The notes beneath the pieces are model-generated. The model did not search any database. It worked only from the letters and a program-made list of their open reading frames with translations, and was not told the origin of the DNA. This document shows, piece by piece, positions 1-8,900 of a DNA stretch of 64,000 nt; position 1 is the stretch's first letter, and each line of letters opens with the position of its first letter. The stretch is taken from positions 62,001-126,000 of the forward strand of contig NZ_BAABGX010000002.1 in NCBI RefSeq assembly GCF_039541795.1, given 5' to 3'. The DNA comes from Nibribacter koreensis (lineage in GTDB: Bacteria > Bacteroidota > Bacteroidia > Cytophagales > Hymenobacteraceae). Both the position numbers and the translations under genes were made by a program.

Positions 1-302
1 TAGGCATGGGTGTTGCGCGCATAGCAATAGACACACCCGTGTTCACAGCCTTGGTAGGGGTTCATGGAGTAGCTTAAACCTAAGTCTGGGGACGTTACTT
101 CATTGACAATCTTCTTGGGTTTCTCTACAAGAAACTGCGTCTTTGCCGGGGGCAGCCACTCCTCGTCTAGGCCCTCCAGGTGTTCTACTACCTACTCTTG
201 TTGAAGGTATGGATTACCTGGATTGAACTGCGCTCCTCTTCCCTTCTGTGCCCCGGCGTTTTTAAAAGGTGCTGACGCAACTTGGCCTCTCTGCTCTTCC
301 AT
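1..302 (-). pseudogene. Radical SAM protein (PA0069/SplB-like), N-terminal part, with an in-frame stop
   Basis: Reading leftward from an ATG at 302-300, the frame encodes a short Gln/Gly-rich lead, then a region ending in the motif CEHGCVYCYARN at the window edge. CxxxCxxC of this form is the 4Fe-4S/SAM cluster site of the PA0069/Rv2578c group of radical SAM proteins, related to spore photoproduct lyase. The frame is open throughout except for one TAG at 194-192, about codon 37, between a Gln-Gln-Glu stretch and a Val-Val-Glu-His stretch. Because everything after the TAG stays in frame and family-like, the simplest readings are a recent nonsense mutation, a base error, or a true start downstream of the TAG. 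The rest of the gene lies outside the window. Function of the family is poorly defined. Confidence 0.6.
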
Positions 303-598
303 AGCTAAATTTATTAGCTTTTAAAGACTTGTCAAAGCAAAACAGAACCAAATATTTTAGCAATCAAATAACGTATTGAAGGTCAATCCTGTACGCAATT
401 TTCTTTTACATACTTGATTTGAGGAAGAAGAGCATTCCAATCAAAGGTAAGGAAGGCATTTTTGAACAAGCACGCGTGAATAGTGCCTCTAGAACATGAC
501 AATAAACGCTTGTTTTTTTGAGAGTGCACTTCGGCTTGAATTATAATGCTTCCGTATGAGAGGGGGTATTATATGTGTTACTACTAAATTACCTAACT
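303..598. other. Intergenic region between divergent genes
   Basis: This AT-rich stretch separates the radical SAM gene and the lipoprotein gene and must hold both promoters. I see no repeat, RNA gene or clear operator in it. Confidence 0.4.
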
Positions 599-967
599 AT
601 GAAAAAGAACAATTTTAATTGGCTGGCAGGCATTGCACTAGTATCCATGATGGCGCTATCTTCTTGCGGGAGCAACAAAGAAGACCAGGCCAATGGCACC
701 ACGCCAAACAACCCCACGGTGAGCAATGGCGCTATGGACAATGGCACTAGCTCTACCACTGACATGGAGACGCCTACCACCACGGGCATGGACACTACCA
801 CTACCACCACAACAGGGACAACCACCGGAACCACCAGCACTACCATGGGCACGACCACTGGCACTACTACTACCGGAACCACAGGCACTACCGGGACCAC
901 TGCTACTACTACGGGCTCTACAGGTACCACTTCAGGCGGAACTACGGCTGGCACCACTGGCAGATAA
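599..967 (+). CDS. Thr/Gly-rich low-complexity lipoprotein
   Basis: This 122-residue protein starts with a lipoprotein signal: a basic MKKNN end, a hydrophobic stretch and lipobox LSSC with Cys23 as the lipidation site. The mature part is acidic and Asn/Thr rich to about residue 55, then almost only Thr and Gly with a few Ser and Ala, in loose TTGTTG-type units. No domain is recognisable. A GTG eight codons upstream (575) is in frame, but the ATG at 599 places the signal peptide correctly. The codons are mixed ACC/ACT/ACA and GGC/GGA/GGG, so the repetition is kept at protein level. It stands alone with its own terminator. It is probably a surface-exposed or periplasmic disordered lipoprotein; function is unknown. 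Confidence 0.75.
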   Translation: MKKNNFNWLAGIALVSMMALSSCGSNKEDQANGTTPNNPTVSNGAMDNGTSSTTDMETPTTTGMDTTTTTTTGTTTGTTSTTMGTTTGTTTTGTTGTTGTTATTTGSTGTTSGGTTAGTTGR

Positions 968-980
968 GCATAGATGACAT

Positions 981-1025
981 AAAAAGACAAGGCGACCCAT
1001 ACCTATGGGTCGCCTTGTCTTTTTA
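981..1025 (+). terminator. Rho-independent terminator of the Thr/Gly lipoprotein gene
   Basis: An 18-base arm beginning AAAAAGACAAGGCGACCC pairs with GGGTCGCCTTGTCTTTTT across a short loop. The flanking A and T runs let it work in both directions, so it could also serve the convergent cytochrome c gene. Confidence 0.85.
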
Positions 1026-1068
1026 TGTGGGAGGGTAATAGAAACCCTACTTTACATATTTATTAAAA

Positions 1069-1473
1069 TCATGGACATTGTTGTAGCTGCGCCTTTACCT
1101 CATCCAATGACATGCGGGTGGCCGGGTTCTTAAACTCGCTGTGCAGGTAGTTAAGAATGTTGGTAATGTCTGCCTCGGTGAGGCCTCTGTTACCGGGCAT
1201 GGCCTGGTTATACATTCTACCGTTCACCTGAATTGGTCCGTTAATGCCGTTTCTTATCAGGCAGGCTAGCTCTTCACGGTGCTTGTCCAGGTAATCCGCT
1301 CCGGCTAGCGGCGGAATCACGCCTCTCAGTCCTTCGCCGTTGTCCAGGTGGCAGTTGGCACAGTGGCGGCCGTACAACAGCTTTCCTTCTTTACCTCTTT
1401 CTGTAAAACAACCGGCCAGCACTGCCCCAAGGCCCAAAGAACACAGCACTATCAAGGCTCTCGTCAAGAACAT
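1069..1473 (-). CDS. Class I cytochrome c lipoprotein
   Basis: This 134-residue protein has a lipoprotein signal ending in LAGC (Cys22) and one heme-binding motif CANCH at residues 38-42. A Met in NQAMPG downstream is the likely sixth heme ligand. It is the size of a small mono-heme cytochrome c anchored by lipid on the periplasmic side. It is the last gene of a three-gene operon behind the SCO protein (3-base gap), so it probably passes electrons in, or senses, a terminal oxidase pathway. The exact electron partner cannot be read from the sequence. Confidence 0.85.
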   Translation of the reverse strand: MFLTRALIVLCSLGLGAVLAGCFTERGKEGKLLYGRHCANCHLDNGEGLRGVIPPLAGADYLDKHREELACLIRNGINGPIQVNGRMYNQAMPGNRGLTEADITNILNYLHSEFKNPATRMSLDEVKAQLQQCP

Positions 1474-1476
1474 GGC

Positions 1477-2127
1477 TTATTTCTTCTCTTCTTGAAGGAG
1501 CAAATCTATGTCTTTCATCAGCTTGTCCACGTCTGGTGCCATAGTACCGTCATAATGCCCTCTAATGTGCCGTTGGCCGTCCACCAACAAGAAGGCACCG
1601 CTGTGCGCGAAACCGCCAGGCGCATTTTTGTCTTCCAGCGCGCTGGTCATGTAATGCTTCTGGGCCATATCTAGAATGGTGTCTTTGTCTCCGGTCAAGA
1701 AGTGCCATTTCTTGCTGTCTACGCCCAGACGTTCTGCGTACTCTTTCAAGACGGCTACTGTGTCATGGGTGGGATCTATGGAGTGCGAAAGCAAAATCAC
1801 GTTAGGATTGTCCTTGTACTTCTCATACACGCGCAGCATTTGGCTTTTCATCTTAGGGCAGATAGAAGGACAGCTGGTGAAGAAAAAATCAGCTACGTAG
1901 ATTTTACCGGCCACCGTTTCTTGGGTCACCCGTTGGCTGTCCTGGTTGAAAAACGCGAAGTCAGGGATGGAATGGTAGACGGTGTCTACCTTGGGCGTAC
2001 CGTCCACCATGGTCACTTTGGGCTCACGAGAGCCCAGAATAGGCAGCTTCTTAGCTTCTTCAGGTTTAGCTTGACAGCCGGCCAAGGCTAAGGAAAGCAG
2101 GCCGACATAGACAATAGACTTGGTCAT
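1477..2127 (-). CDS. SCO1/SenC family copper chaperone lipoprotein
   Basis: The product of 216 residues has lipobox LAGC (Cys18) and a thioredoxin-like SCO domain. The copper-binding residues are visible: Cys86 and Cys90 in TSCPSICP and His175 in GGFAHSG. SCO proteins deliver copper to the CuA site of cytochrome oxidases or act as periplasmic thiol reductases. An in-frame ATG at 2202 exists but would overlap the upstream gene and hide the signal peptide, so the ATG at 2127, 4 bases after that gene ends, is chosen. It sits in an operon with a lipoprotein upstream and a cytochrome c downstream, which supports a respiratory assembly role. Confidence 0.9.
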   Translation of the reverse strand: MTKSIVYVGLLSLALAGCQAKPEEAKKLPILGSREPKVTMVDGTPKVDTVYHSIPDFAFFNQDSQRVTQETVAGKIYVADFFFTSCPSICPKMKSQMLRVYEKYKDNPNVILLSHSIDPTHDTVAVLKEYAERLGVDSKKWHFLTGDKDTILDMAQKHYMTSALEDKNAPGGFAHSGAFLLVDGQRHIRGHYDGTMAPDVDKLMKDIDLLLQEEKK

Positions 2128-2131
2128 GAGT

Positions 2132-2572
2132 TTACTTGTTGGAAGGATCCAAAGCCTTGGCCTGGGCCAGGCTTTTTTGAATTTGTTGCTGAATGGCTTC
2201 AATCTCCTGCTTTTCTTTTTGCAGGTACTGCATGGCTGCGTCTTGAGAGAGTGAGTCTGGTGCCTGATAGGAGCGCATCCATTGCATCATGGCGTCATCT
2301 GCTTTGATGAGCTCCAGAATGGTTTTACCGTATTGCTCTTTTAAGGCTACGTTGCCGTTAGGCAGTGAGTCTGCCTGTTGTGACAGGCGTTTACGCTCCA
2401 GGTACAGCTCTCCGTATTTAGCCATAGCCGAATCATGGGTGGCCATCACTTCGTCTTTGAGCAGGTCTACCTGGGTTTTCTCCGGAGCCTTCTCTACTTT
2501 AACGGTGTTGCCGCGGTCACAGCCCAGGCAAAATGCCAGACCCAGTCCTAAAAGCCAGTGATTTGTTTTCAT
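2132..2572 (-). CDS. Lipoprotein of unknown function, first gene of the SCO operon
   Basis: This 146-residue protein begins MKTNHW, has a hydrophobic signal and a lipobox ending at Cys18 (LGC), and then a charged, mostly helical body rich in Glu, Gln and Lys with heptad-like spacing, suggesting a coiled coil. Similar proteins beside SCO genes in Bacteroidetes have sometimes been labelled viral A-type inclusion protein, a name that says nothing about function. The start at 2572 is preferred over 2599 because it gives the correct signal peptide. The gene leads the operon with the SCO protein and cytochrome c; a copper or heme-related role is only an inference from context. Confidence 0.7.
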   Translation of the reverse strand: MKTNHWLLGLGLAFCLGCDRGNTVKVEKAPEKTQVDLLKDEVMATHDSAMAKYGELYLERKRLSQQADSLPNGNVALKEQYGKTILELIKADDAMMQWMRSYQAPDSLSQDAAMQYLQKEKQEIEAIQQQIQKSLAQAKALDPSNK

Positions 2573-2603
2573 CCTTTTTACCATCAAAAGGTTTAACATG
2601 CGG

Positions 2604-2611
2604 CAAAGGTA
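2604..2611 (-). promoter_or_regulatory. Bacteroidetes-type -7 element before the SCO operon
   Basis: On the minus strand this reads TACCTTTG, a full match to TAnnTTTG, about 30 bases upstream of the ATG at 2572. I did not find a clear TTG at the -33 position. Confidence 0.45.
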
Positions 2612-2676
2612 GAACCTACATCTCTAGAACGCACAGGATTTCATGAGATTATCTAGGCACGCGTTTTAAACCCCAC

Positions 2677-2714
2677 CGTTTTTGGGTTATTTTCTGGAAA
2701 ACATGCCAAAAACG
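2677..2714. repeat. 38-bp palindrome, copy 1
   Basis: Left arm CGTTTTTGGGTTATTTTC, right arm GAAAACATGCCAAAAACG. The inner arm positions no longer pair, so this is an ageing copy. Confidence 0.85.
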
Positions 2715-2755
2715 ACGGGTATGGTCCTACCACCTTCCTACCCTCTTTTTAAAGG

Positions 2756-2790
2756 ATAAAAAAAGGCCACCCTTTTTGGATGGCCTTTCT
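2756..2790 (-). terminator. Terminator of the 330-residue disordered protein gene
   Basis: Arms AAAGGCCACCC and GGATGGCCTTT (one mismatch) are followed on the minus strand by a run of seven T. Confidence 0.7.
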
Positions 2791-2805
2791 AATGATTGCG
2801 CTGGG

Positions 2806-3798
2806 CTACCAGTTAAAATCTTCTCTGGATGGTGGCTGAGCGCCTTGCCCGCGCACGTGCCCGCTCATGGGGTCAAAACGGCGGTCTCTTCCCTCCTGGC
2901 TTCTATAGTCTTCTGAGTGACCAAAGCTGAGCGAGCCGGCCATGTTGCCGTAGTTCTCACTTCTGTTGCCTTCGCCCTCTTGATTGTGGTGCTCGCGTCT
3001 TGGGGCGTTGTAATTCATCATGGAACTGTTCTCACGCTGGGCACGGCGGTCAAAGCCGCTTTGCATGTAAGATCCGCCTCCTATCATATTGCCGTATTCG
3101 CCCCGGTTGTAATGTGACAGCGAAGAGTCATAAATTTCATACTGGCTGTCATCTCCCCGGCGGGACCCGTCATTGGTGCCCGGGTTTCTGACAGACCCGC
3201 TGGAGCCCACGTGCTCTGAGGGCTGCCACCCTCTGGTATTGTCTGCTCCTTGTGACCCGTACCGGCTGGTGCCGTCATACTGCTCACGTTCACCGGGGGC
3301 AAAGCTGTTATGGTCGCGGTAGGCGCCATAGAACTGGCGCTGGCCTTGCTGTTGCTGCCCGCCACCATGGCCGCTGGTAGAATTAAAACCTATAGAGGAG
3401 TTTTGGTGAGAGCCACCTCTTGAACTTCCCCAGCCCTGGGCGCCGCCGTAGCTGCCCATGTTGCCGTAATTGCGGCTGGCCCCTTCTAAACTGCTGTTGC
3501 TTTCATTGGACAATTGCCTAGGGTGGTCATAGCGCTCTCCCTGGCGGCCAGAGTCTCTGCCGAAGTCTTGGTGACTGCCTTCCCAGCGCATGGAAGAAGA
3601 TTGCCCTTCATGGTACGTTGGGTAGCCGTGACGCCCAGGCAGGTCCGCCCCTCTGTCATCCTCTGACAGATGACGTCTGTTCTGGTCACGGTAGCTGTCT
3701 TCTGCACTAAAGCGGTAGGCACCGCGGTACTGATTTTCGTCTACGCGGCCTGGGTTACCCTGACGCCCGTAGTCCTTATTCTCCTGATTTCTATTCAT
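2806..3798 (-). CDS. Gly/Ser/Arg/Asn/Tyr-rich disordered protein
   Basis: The 330-residue product has no signal peptide, no hydrophobic segment and no recognisable domain. Nearly all of it is Gly, Ser, Arg, Asn, Gln, Tyr, Asp and His, with many RGG-, GGS- and YG-like pairs spread along the chain. This is the composition of prion-like or RNA-binding disordered proteins. The codon pattern and the clean terminator suggest a real gene, and the other frames over it are broken. Possible roles are stress, condensate or desiccation-related, but nothing in the sequence proves one. Expressed alone from its own promoter. Confidence 0.7.
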   Translation of the reverse strand: MNRNQENKDYGRQGNPGRVDENQYRGAYRFSAEDSYRDQNRRHLSEDDRGADLPGRHGYPTYHEGQSSSMRWEGSHQDFGRDSGRQGERYDHPRQLSNESNSSLEGASRNYGNMGSYGGAQGWGSSRGGSHQNSSIGFNSTSGHGGGQQQQGQRQFYGAYRDHNSFAPGEREQYDGTSRYGSQGADNTRGWQPSEHVGSSGSVRNPGTNDGSRRGDDSQYEIYDSSLSHYNRGEYGNMIGGGSYMQSGFDRRAQRENSSMMNYNAPRREHHNQEGEGNRSENYGNMAGSLSFGHSEDYRSQEGRDRRFDPMSGHVRGQGAQPPSREDFNW

Positions 3799-3856
3799 AA
3801 CTCAACTAGGTTTATGGTACATGAATAGTATAGCTTAACGAGGGCAAAGCGCTTCC

Positions 3857-3894
3857 GGTTTTTGACCTGTTTTCTGGAAAACAGGCCAAAAACA
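3857..3894. repeat. 38-bp palindrome, copy 2
   Basis: Close to consensus, with single changes near the ends. It lies between two unknown genes on the minus strand. Confidence 0.9.
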
Positions 3895-3922
3895 GATAAA
3901 GCACGTTAGCTTCAGGAGGCAG

Positions 3923-4189
3923 TTATTTGGTTCTCAGGTTATTAGCGTTGCTGCCATCCAGGTTATGCGTATCCTCTTCATTTCTAGCGGCTACGTTCCC
4001 TTCAGACTGTTCGCCTTCTGGCTCGGTGTCCAGATAGTCTGTTTCTTTGGCTTGCAGGGGATCACCGCCAATGTCTGGCTTGGCAATGTTCTCTGCCTCT
4101 GAGTGGTTGCCGGTGGTAGGCGAAGGGTTGCTGTCTGGCAGTTTCTTGCTCTCGTCTGAGTTGGTAATCATGTCTTGGTCAATGGGCAT
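3923..4189 (-). CDS. Small acidic hypothetical protein
   Basis: The product of 88 residues begins MPIDQD and is rich in Asp, Glu, Asn, Ser and Pro, with no hydrophobic core, signal peptide or membrane segment. It looks intrinsically disordered. It is flanked on both sides by copies of the 38-bp palindrome and lies between the large disordered protein gene and a zinc-ribbon-like gene. I do not recognise a family; small hydrophilic proteins of this type are often stress-linked, but that is a guess. Confidence 0.55.
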   Translation of the reverse strand: MPIDQDMITNSDESKKLPDSNPSPTTGNHSEAENIAKPDIGGDPLQAKETDYLDTEPEGEQSEGNVAARNEEDTHNLDGSNANNLRTK

Positions 4190-4303
4190 GGTTTCTATGC
4201 GTTAGGTGTAGATATAGTATTTATACGCACGCCAAGCTCTTTTAGTAAACCTGCTCCAGTTACCAAATCATTACCATTGCGTTTACCAGTAAATAAAAAA
4301 TCC

Positions 4304-4341
4304 CGTTTTTGGCCTGTTTTCTGGAAAACAGGCCAAAAACG
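4304..4341. repeat. 38-bp palindrome, copy 3 (perfect consensus)
   Basis: Arms CGTTTTTGGCCTGTTTTC and GAAAACAGGCCAAAAACG are exact reverse complements around TG. Pairing continues through TCCC/GGGA to 4301-4344. It lies just after the stop of the zinc-ribbon-like gene and could end its transcript. Confidence 0.95.
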
Positions 4342-4368
4342 GGACGCATATCCTAATCCGGGACGTGA

Positions 4369-5001
4369 TTAGTTGTCGCTGAAGGGCTCCATCTTGATTT
4401 TCTCAATCATGAGGTACTTCTTGAACTCATGCAGCATCTTGTTCATCTCTACGTCCTGCTCTTCCATTCTCAGGCGCTCAGCGTCGGCAGAGGCAATGGC
4501 GGTGCGCAATTGCTCCAAGCTGATGGCCATGTGGTCACGGGCGCCTTGGGCACGCTCCTTCAAAGCCTCATCCATCTCAGTGCCTTGCAGATTTTTATCC
4601 AACTCCTGCAGGCAGAGTTCCAGGAAAGGAATCATGTCCCAGGGGTTGTTAGGACGGTTCCAGGTGAATTCAATATTGTCGCGGCGGCATTTGTAGCGGT
4701 TAGACTTCCAGCCCAGTTCATTGGTGGCCACGCTTACTTTCTTAAGCATGTCAGACTTGCCGCAGTTGGGGCACTGCGCCTGGTCCTGTATGATGCCGCG
4801 CAAGGTCTCTGTCTTCTCCTGTACCTGCTCTCTAAAGTCGGCGTGAGCGTATATTTTCTCTGTGAGGCGCTCACAGGCGGTGTTGAGTTCTTCGTGCTCT
4901 TGGGTCAACGCTCCCTCCTGCGCCAAGCGCTCACCCCGCTTTTTAAAAAAGGTGATCAGCTTGATGACTTCGCGTTCGTTCTCTGTGAGGTTCTGCTTCA
5001 T
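4369..5001 (-). CDS. Helical hypothetical protein with a partial zinc-ribbon motif
   Basis: This 210-residue cytoplasmic protein has long Glu/Lys/Arg-rich helices at both ends, likely coiled coil, and a central Cys pair CPNC (Cys77, Cys80) with one more Cys at 105, resembling half of a zinc ribbon. No enzyme motif is visible. I do not recognise the family beyond a Bacteroidetes hypothetical. Upstream on the minus strand TATCTTTG (5031-5024) matches the TAnnTTTG promoter element, giving a short leader. The gene ends at a perfect copy of the palindrome. Confidence 0.7.
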   Translation of the reverse strand: MKQNLTENEREVIKLITFFKKRGERLAQEGALTQEHEELNTACERLTEKIYAHADFREQVQEKTETLRGIIQDQAQCPNCGKSDMLKKVSVATNELGWKSNRYKCRRDNIEFTWNRPNNPWDMIPFLELCLQELDKNLQGTEMDEALKERAQGARDHMAISLEQLRTAIASADAERLRMEEQDVEMNKMLHEFKKYLMIEKIKMEPFSDN

Positions 5002-5023
5002 TGGGGCGTGTTTCTTTTCTTCT

Positions 5024-5031
5024 CAAAGATA
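5024..5031 (-). promoter_or_regulatory. Bacteroidetes-type -7 element
   Basis: Reads TATCTTTG on the minus strand, matching TAnnTTTG, about 22 bases upstream of the ATG at 5001. Confidence 0.45.
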
Positions 5032-5081
5032 CAAAAAAGGCGCGAAAGATGCTGTAACGGACGGCTATAGGCCAAGGGCAT

Positions 5082-5115
5082 AAAAAAAGCCCTTCAGAAA
5101 TGAATCTGAAGGGCT
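5082..5115 (-). terminator. Terminator of the candidate small RNA
   Basis: Perfect 11-bp stem AGCCCTTCAGA/TCTGAAGGGCT with a 6-base loop, followed on the minus strand by seven T. Confidence 0.85.
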
Positions 5116-5273
5116 GTAAAAACAGGAGCCAGCGGAACAAGTGTCATCAGTGTCTGTAGCATATCCCCCAATAAGCGCCAGAACCTTTGTCTCTCTTGCC
5201 GAAGCAAAAGTGCCCCGCTGCTCCTTTATATCAAGAACGTCTACCTGTTGTATACGTTTTGTTCTTTCAACTG
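5082..5273 (-). ncRNA. Candidate structured small RNA, 6S-like
   Basis: No open frame fills this stretch, yet it has a TACCTTTG promoter element (5284-5277, minus) and a strong terminator (5115-5082), which predict a transcript of about 190 bases. Near its middle, GGAGCAGCGG pairs with CCGCTGGCTCC some 90 bases later with one bulge, closing a large domain. Inside is a small TTGC-TTCG-GCAA hairpin, and upstream AAGAAC can pair with GTTCTT. A long closing stem around a large open region, this length and a free-standing transcription unit are the general plan of 6S RNA. The identity is an inference; another structured regulator is possible. Confidence 0.5.
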
Positions 5274-5276
5274 TGT

Positions 5277-5284
5277 CAAAGGTA
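5277..5284 (-). promoter_or_regulatory. Promoter -7 element of the candidate small RNA
   Basis: Reads TACCTTTG on the minus strand, a full TAnnTTTG match. Its spacing places the RNA start near 5273. No clear -33 TTG was seen. Confidence 0.5.
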
Positions 5285-5919
5285 GTGGGATAATTTAAGC
5301 CGGCTATTGAAATTCGGTGAGTTTATCCTCTTGCTAGCCGAAGTACTCCATTTTCCGGTTAAACCAAATCTTTCATTTGGTGTCTGCCCCTTCCTTTTAC
5401 CAACTCTCTAAAGTTATCAGATTCCTTTCTATCCTGCAATAGATTTCTAAAAAATTTATCAAAAAAATCTAAGGTTTCAGCCAGTAAGCAGCTCAGAAAA
5501 ATAATCCTATTTGGTATTAATTAAAAAAAGATAGGTTTTTACGAACTCTCTGAACTTAAGTTTCAATTTTAGATGTTACGCCGTTCAAATGATCTAATTT
5601 AACATCACTATTCTAATCTTAAAAACCCAGGGCTTATAAAGCACCAGTGGCATTTTGACAAGAACAGTACAATTTAAGTTTACTATGAGAAACTCTTACT
5701 TGCCCGTTAGATTATATTTCAAGCCCTCTCCCTCTCTTTTTCTCAGCCTTTTAATGTCCATAAGCAGTCCCACTGCCTTGGAAAACCGTTTTGTGCGCCC
5801 CGCTTTTCTGGCGGCCCGGTAACGCAACAGCTGCCTAGATTTTAAGAATAGGCCAGAGCTTGCTGCTTTTGCCTGCCCAATTAAGAAAGTTTTTCACCGT
5901 GAGCACTCTAACTGGCCCC
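5285..5919. other. AT-rich intergenic region before the giant adhesin
   Basis: About 630 bases without a credible gene, strongly AT-rich from 5400 to 5750. It must carry the promoter of the adhesin operon. I see no repeat, terminator or conserved RNA here. Confidence 0.4.
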
Positions 5920-8900
5920 ATGGCGTGTATTAAAAAGTATTTCAATTTACTACCGTTCTTTCTCCTGTTGTCTTTTGCCTCTTTTGCGCAAACCTGCCCA
6001 GACTTGCCCAACGCAGCGCTAGAGGATGTCAACAAGGAAAATTTCATCAAATGTAGTCCGGTGATAGGGCCATTTGAGTTTAACCTTTCGGTTAAGAACA
6101 TTTCCACCACTAAAGCCACCAACCAGTCTTATCTGATTGAATGGGGCGATGGCTCCCAGAACACCTACGGAGCGTCTTTCTCTACGGCCACCCACTTGTA
6201 CAAGACCAGAGGCAAGTTTGACATGAAGGTGACGGTCACCAGCCTGAGCGGCTGCACCTCTTCTAAAACCTATGCTGTCTACAATGGCACCAACCCGGGC
6301 TTCGGACTGCAAAACATTGGCAACACGTCTTCTTGCGCGCCTGCCACCTACACCTTCAACATTACGGGTACCAGCAACAACTCCCCCACTACGGCCTACA
6401 AGATCTGGTTTGATGATGGCAGTGACACCTTGTACTTCAATCAAGACAACATTCCGGCCAGCATTGAGCATGTTTTTGAATCTTCCTCTTCTAAAAAAGA
6501 GAACGGCTTTACCATTTCTGGGGTGGCCATTGACTGCTACAACCGCAAGACGCCTGCCACCATCAGTGGCTTTGTGGTTTCTGGCAATCCTAAGTCTGCG
6601 TTTGAGTTTAAGTCGGCTACGCGTTGCGTGGACAGCATCATTAAATTAAAAGACACGTCTACCGGTGGCTTTAACCCTTACAACCCCAACAACAGCGGTG
6701 GCTACAACCGAAAATGGAAGATTGAACCCGCCACCGGCTGGAGCTTTGTCAATGACACTGATGAGTTCTCTGAGGAGCCAGAGGTTATCTTTACTGCCTC
6801 GGGCCAGTACAACATCACCCTTACCATCACCCCGGTAGGCAACAGCGCCGTTTGTCCAGGAGATGAGCACAGCGAGTTGATCACCATTGAAGACCCAACC
6901 AAAGCCGCCTTTACCTTAAGACCAGATCAACTGAACAGCTGTGCGCCCAACACCTTTGCGGCGCAGAACCTGAGCACCGGCACCAATGTGGCTTACACCT
7001 GGTCTGTCACTCCGGCTACTGGATTTGTATACGCCCAAGGAAACTCCACGTCTGCTCACCCGTCCTTCACGTTCCAAGAGGCAGGGACCTATAGAATCAC
7101 GCTCACGGCCAAGAATACCTGCGGCACTACCACTTATTTTGAAGATGTCACGGTACTAAACAAGCCAACGGTTTCCTTACCAGCCAATGCCCAGTACTGC
7201 GGTCCGCAGACCCTGGTGTTTGGCCCATCAAATGCCGCACATACACCCGTGTACAATGCACAAGGAAGCAGAATCACGCGCTACCAGTGGAGCCTAGACA
7301 GCCAAGACGGAGCGCAGTTCCTGGAGCCGGGCATGGCCAGCGAGGCCTATCCAGCTATTGTTTTCACTAAGGCGGGCGTTTACCAAGTACGGGTACAAGC
7401 CTGGAACGATTGCGGTGAATCTGTGGCAACCAACCAAACGGTGACCATCTACGCCCTTCCTGCTGCTCCCGTGGTGGCCCCGGTCTTGGTCTGCAAAGGA
7501 ACCTCGGCCACCCTAGAAGCATCTGGCGAGGTGACTACCTACAAGTGGTATGCGTCTGCAACGGCTACCTCTCCCTTGTATACTGGCGTCACCTTTACCA
7601 CGCCGGTCTTGCAAACCACTACCACCTACTATGTAGAGGCCTTGTCTGAGAATGACTGTGCCAGTTCTAGCCGTACACCTGTTACAGTGACGGTGCAAGA
7701 CCAACCAGTGGCGCCTGTGATCAACAGTAATCCGGCTATCTGCGCCAACAGCAGGGCGGTCTTGGAAACGGCTGTACCTAACTCCAGAATTGAGTGGTTC
7801 TCATCAGCTACTAGTGAAGCTCCTTTCTTTGTAGGTAATATTCTGGACACGCTCCTCACGTCCACCACCACCTTTTATGCAGGAAGCATCACCGAAGCGG
7901 GCGACTGTAGATCTTTGACCCGCACCAAGGTGACGGTGACCGTTCATCCAAACATTTACAGCAACACCATCACCACCTTGTCAAGAGGCATCTGCGAGGG
8001 AAGCGAGACAGGCATCATTGTAGCCAGCGCACCCAAGGGTGGATTTGGCTCGCCAACCTTCCAATGGCAGATGAGCATAGACGGCCAGACCTTCACGGAC
8101 ATTTCAGGTGAAACAAAGCAGAACCTTCCCTCCAGGGCATTAACCAACACTACCTGGTTTAGAAGAACCGTGACCTTGGGCGCTTGTACTGAGAACACAG
8201 AGGCTATCAAGATTGCAGTAGTACCGCCTATCACTCAGAACGTAATCATAGCCCCGGCCGACTTCATCTGCGCCGGCACGGTTCCACCAGCCTTAGAAGC
8301 TGCCCCGTTACTTGGCGGCGACGGCTCTGAGCCCACTTTTATCTGGGAAAGCAGCGCCTCTGAGAACGGTACCTACACCTTAGCCAAAGGAGCTGGCACG
8401 TTGACTTCCTTCCAGCCAGACGCTCTGCCTAACAGCCGCTGGTTCCACCGCAAGGTCATCATCAATGGTTGTGAGAGTATTTCTGCGCCAGTTGAAATCA
8501 AAGTGAATCCATTGTCACTCCCTCCAACGGTAAGCGCCACCAGAAGCACCATTTGCAGTGGTTCCACCACAGAACTAAAGGCCACGGCACCTAGCGGACC
8601 TTACTCTTGGTATGACGCCGCCACAGAAGGTAATTTGCTACATACAGGCAACACCTTTGTCACTCCGGTTTTGACCAACAACACGGGTAGCTCCATTACA
8701 GTGACTTATTATGTGCAGTCTGAGGCTACCGGTGGTTGTACCGTAAGCAGAACGGCCGTTAAAATTACGGTAGAATCAGAAATCACCAACAATACCATCC
8801 TGGAGGTGGCCCGCGTGTGCGCCGGCGAATCTCCTTCTATTAGAGGATTGGTACCGGCTGGTGGAACAGGATCTCCAGTGTACACCTGGCAATACAGCCT

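Noticed and set aside
575..598. Upstream GTG start for the Thr/Gly lipoprotein
   Set aside because: It would put eight residues before the signal peptide; the ATG at 599 fits better.
2128..2202. Longer N-terminus for the SCO protein
   Set aside because: It overlaps the upstream gene and hides the lipoprotein signal that begins at 2127.
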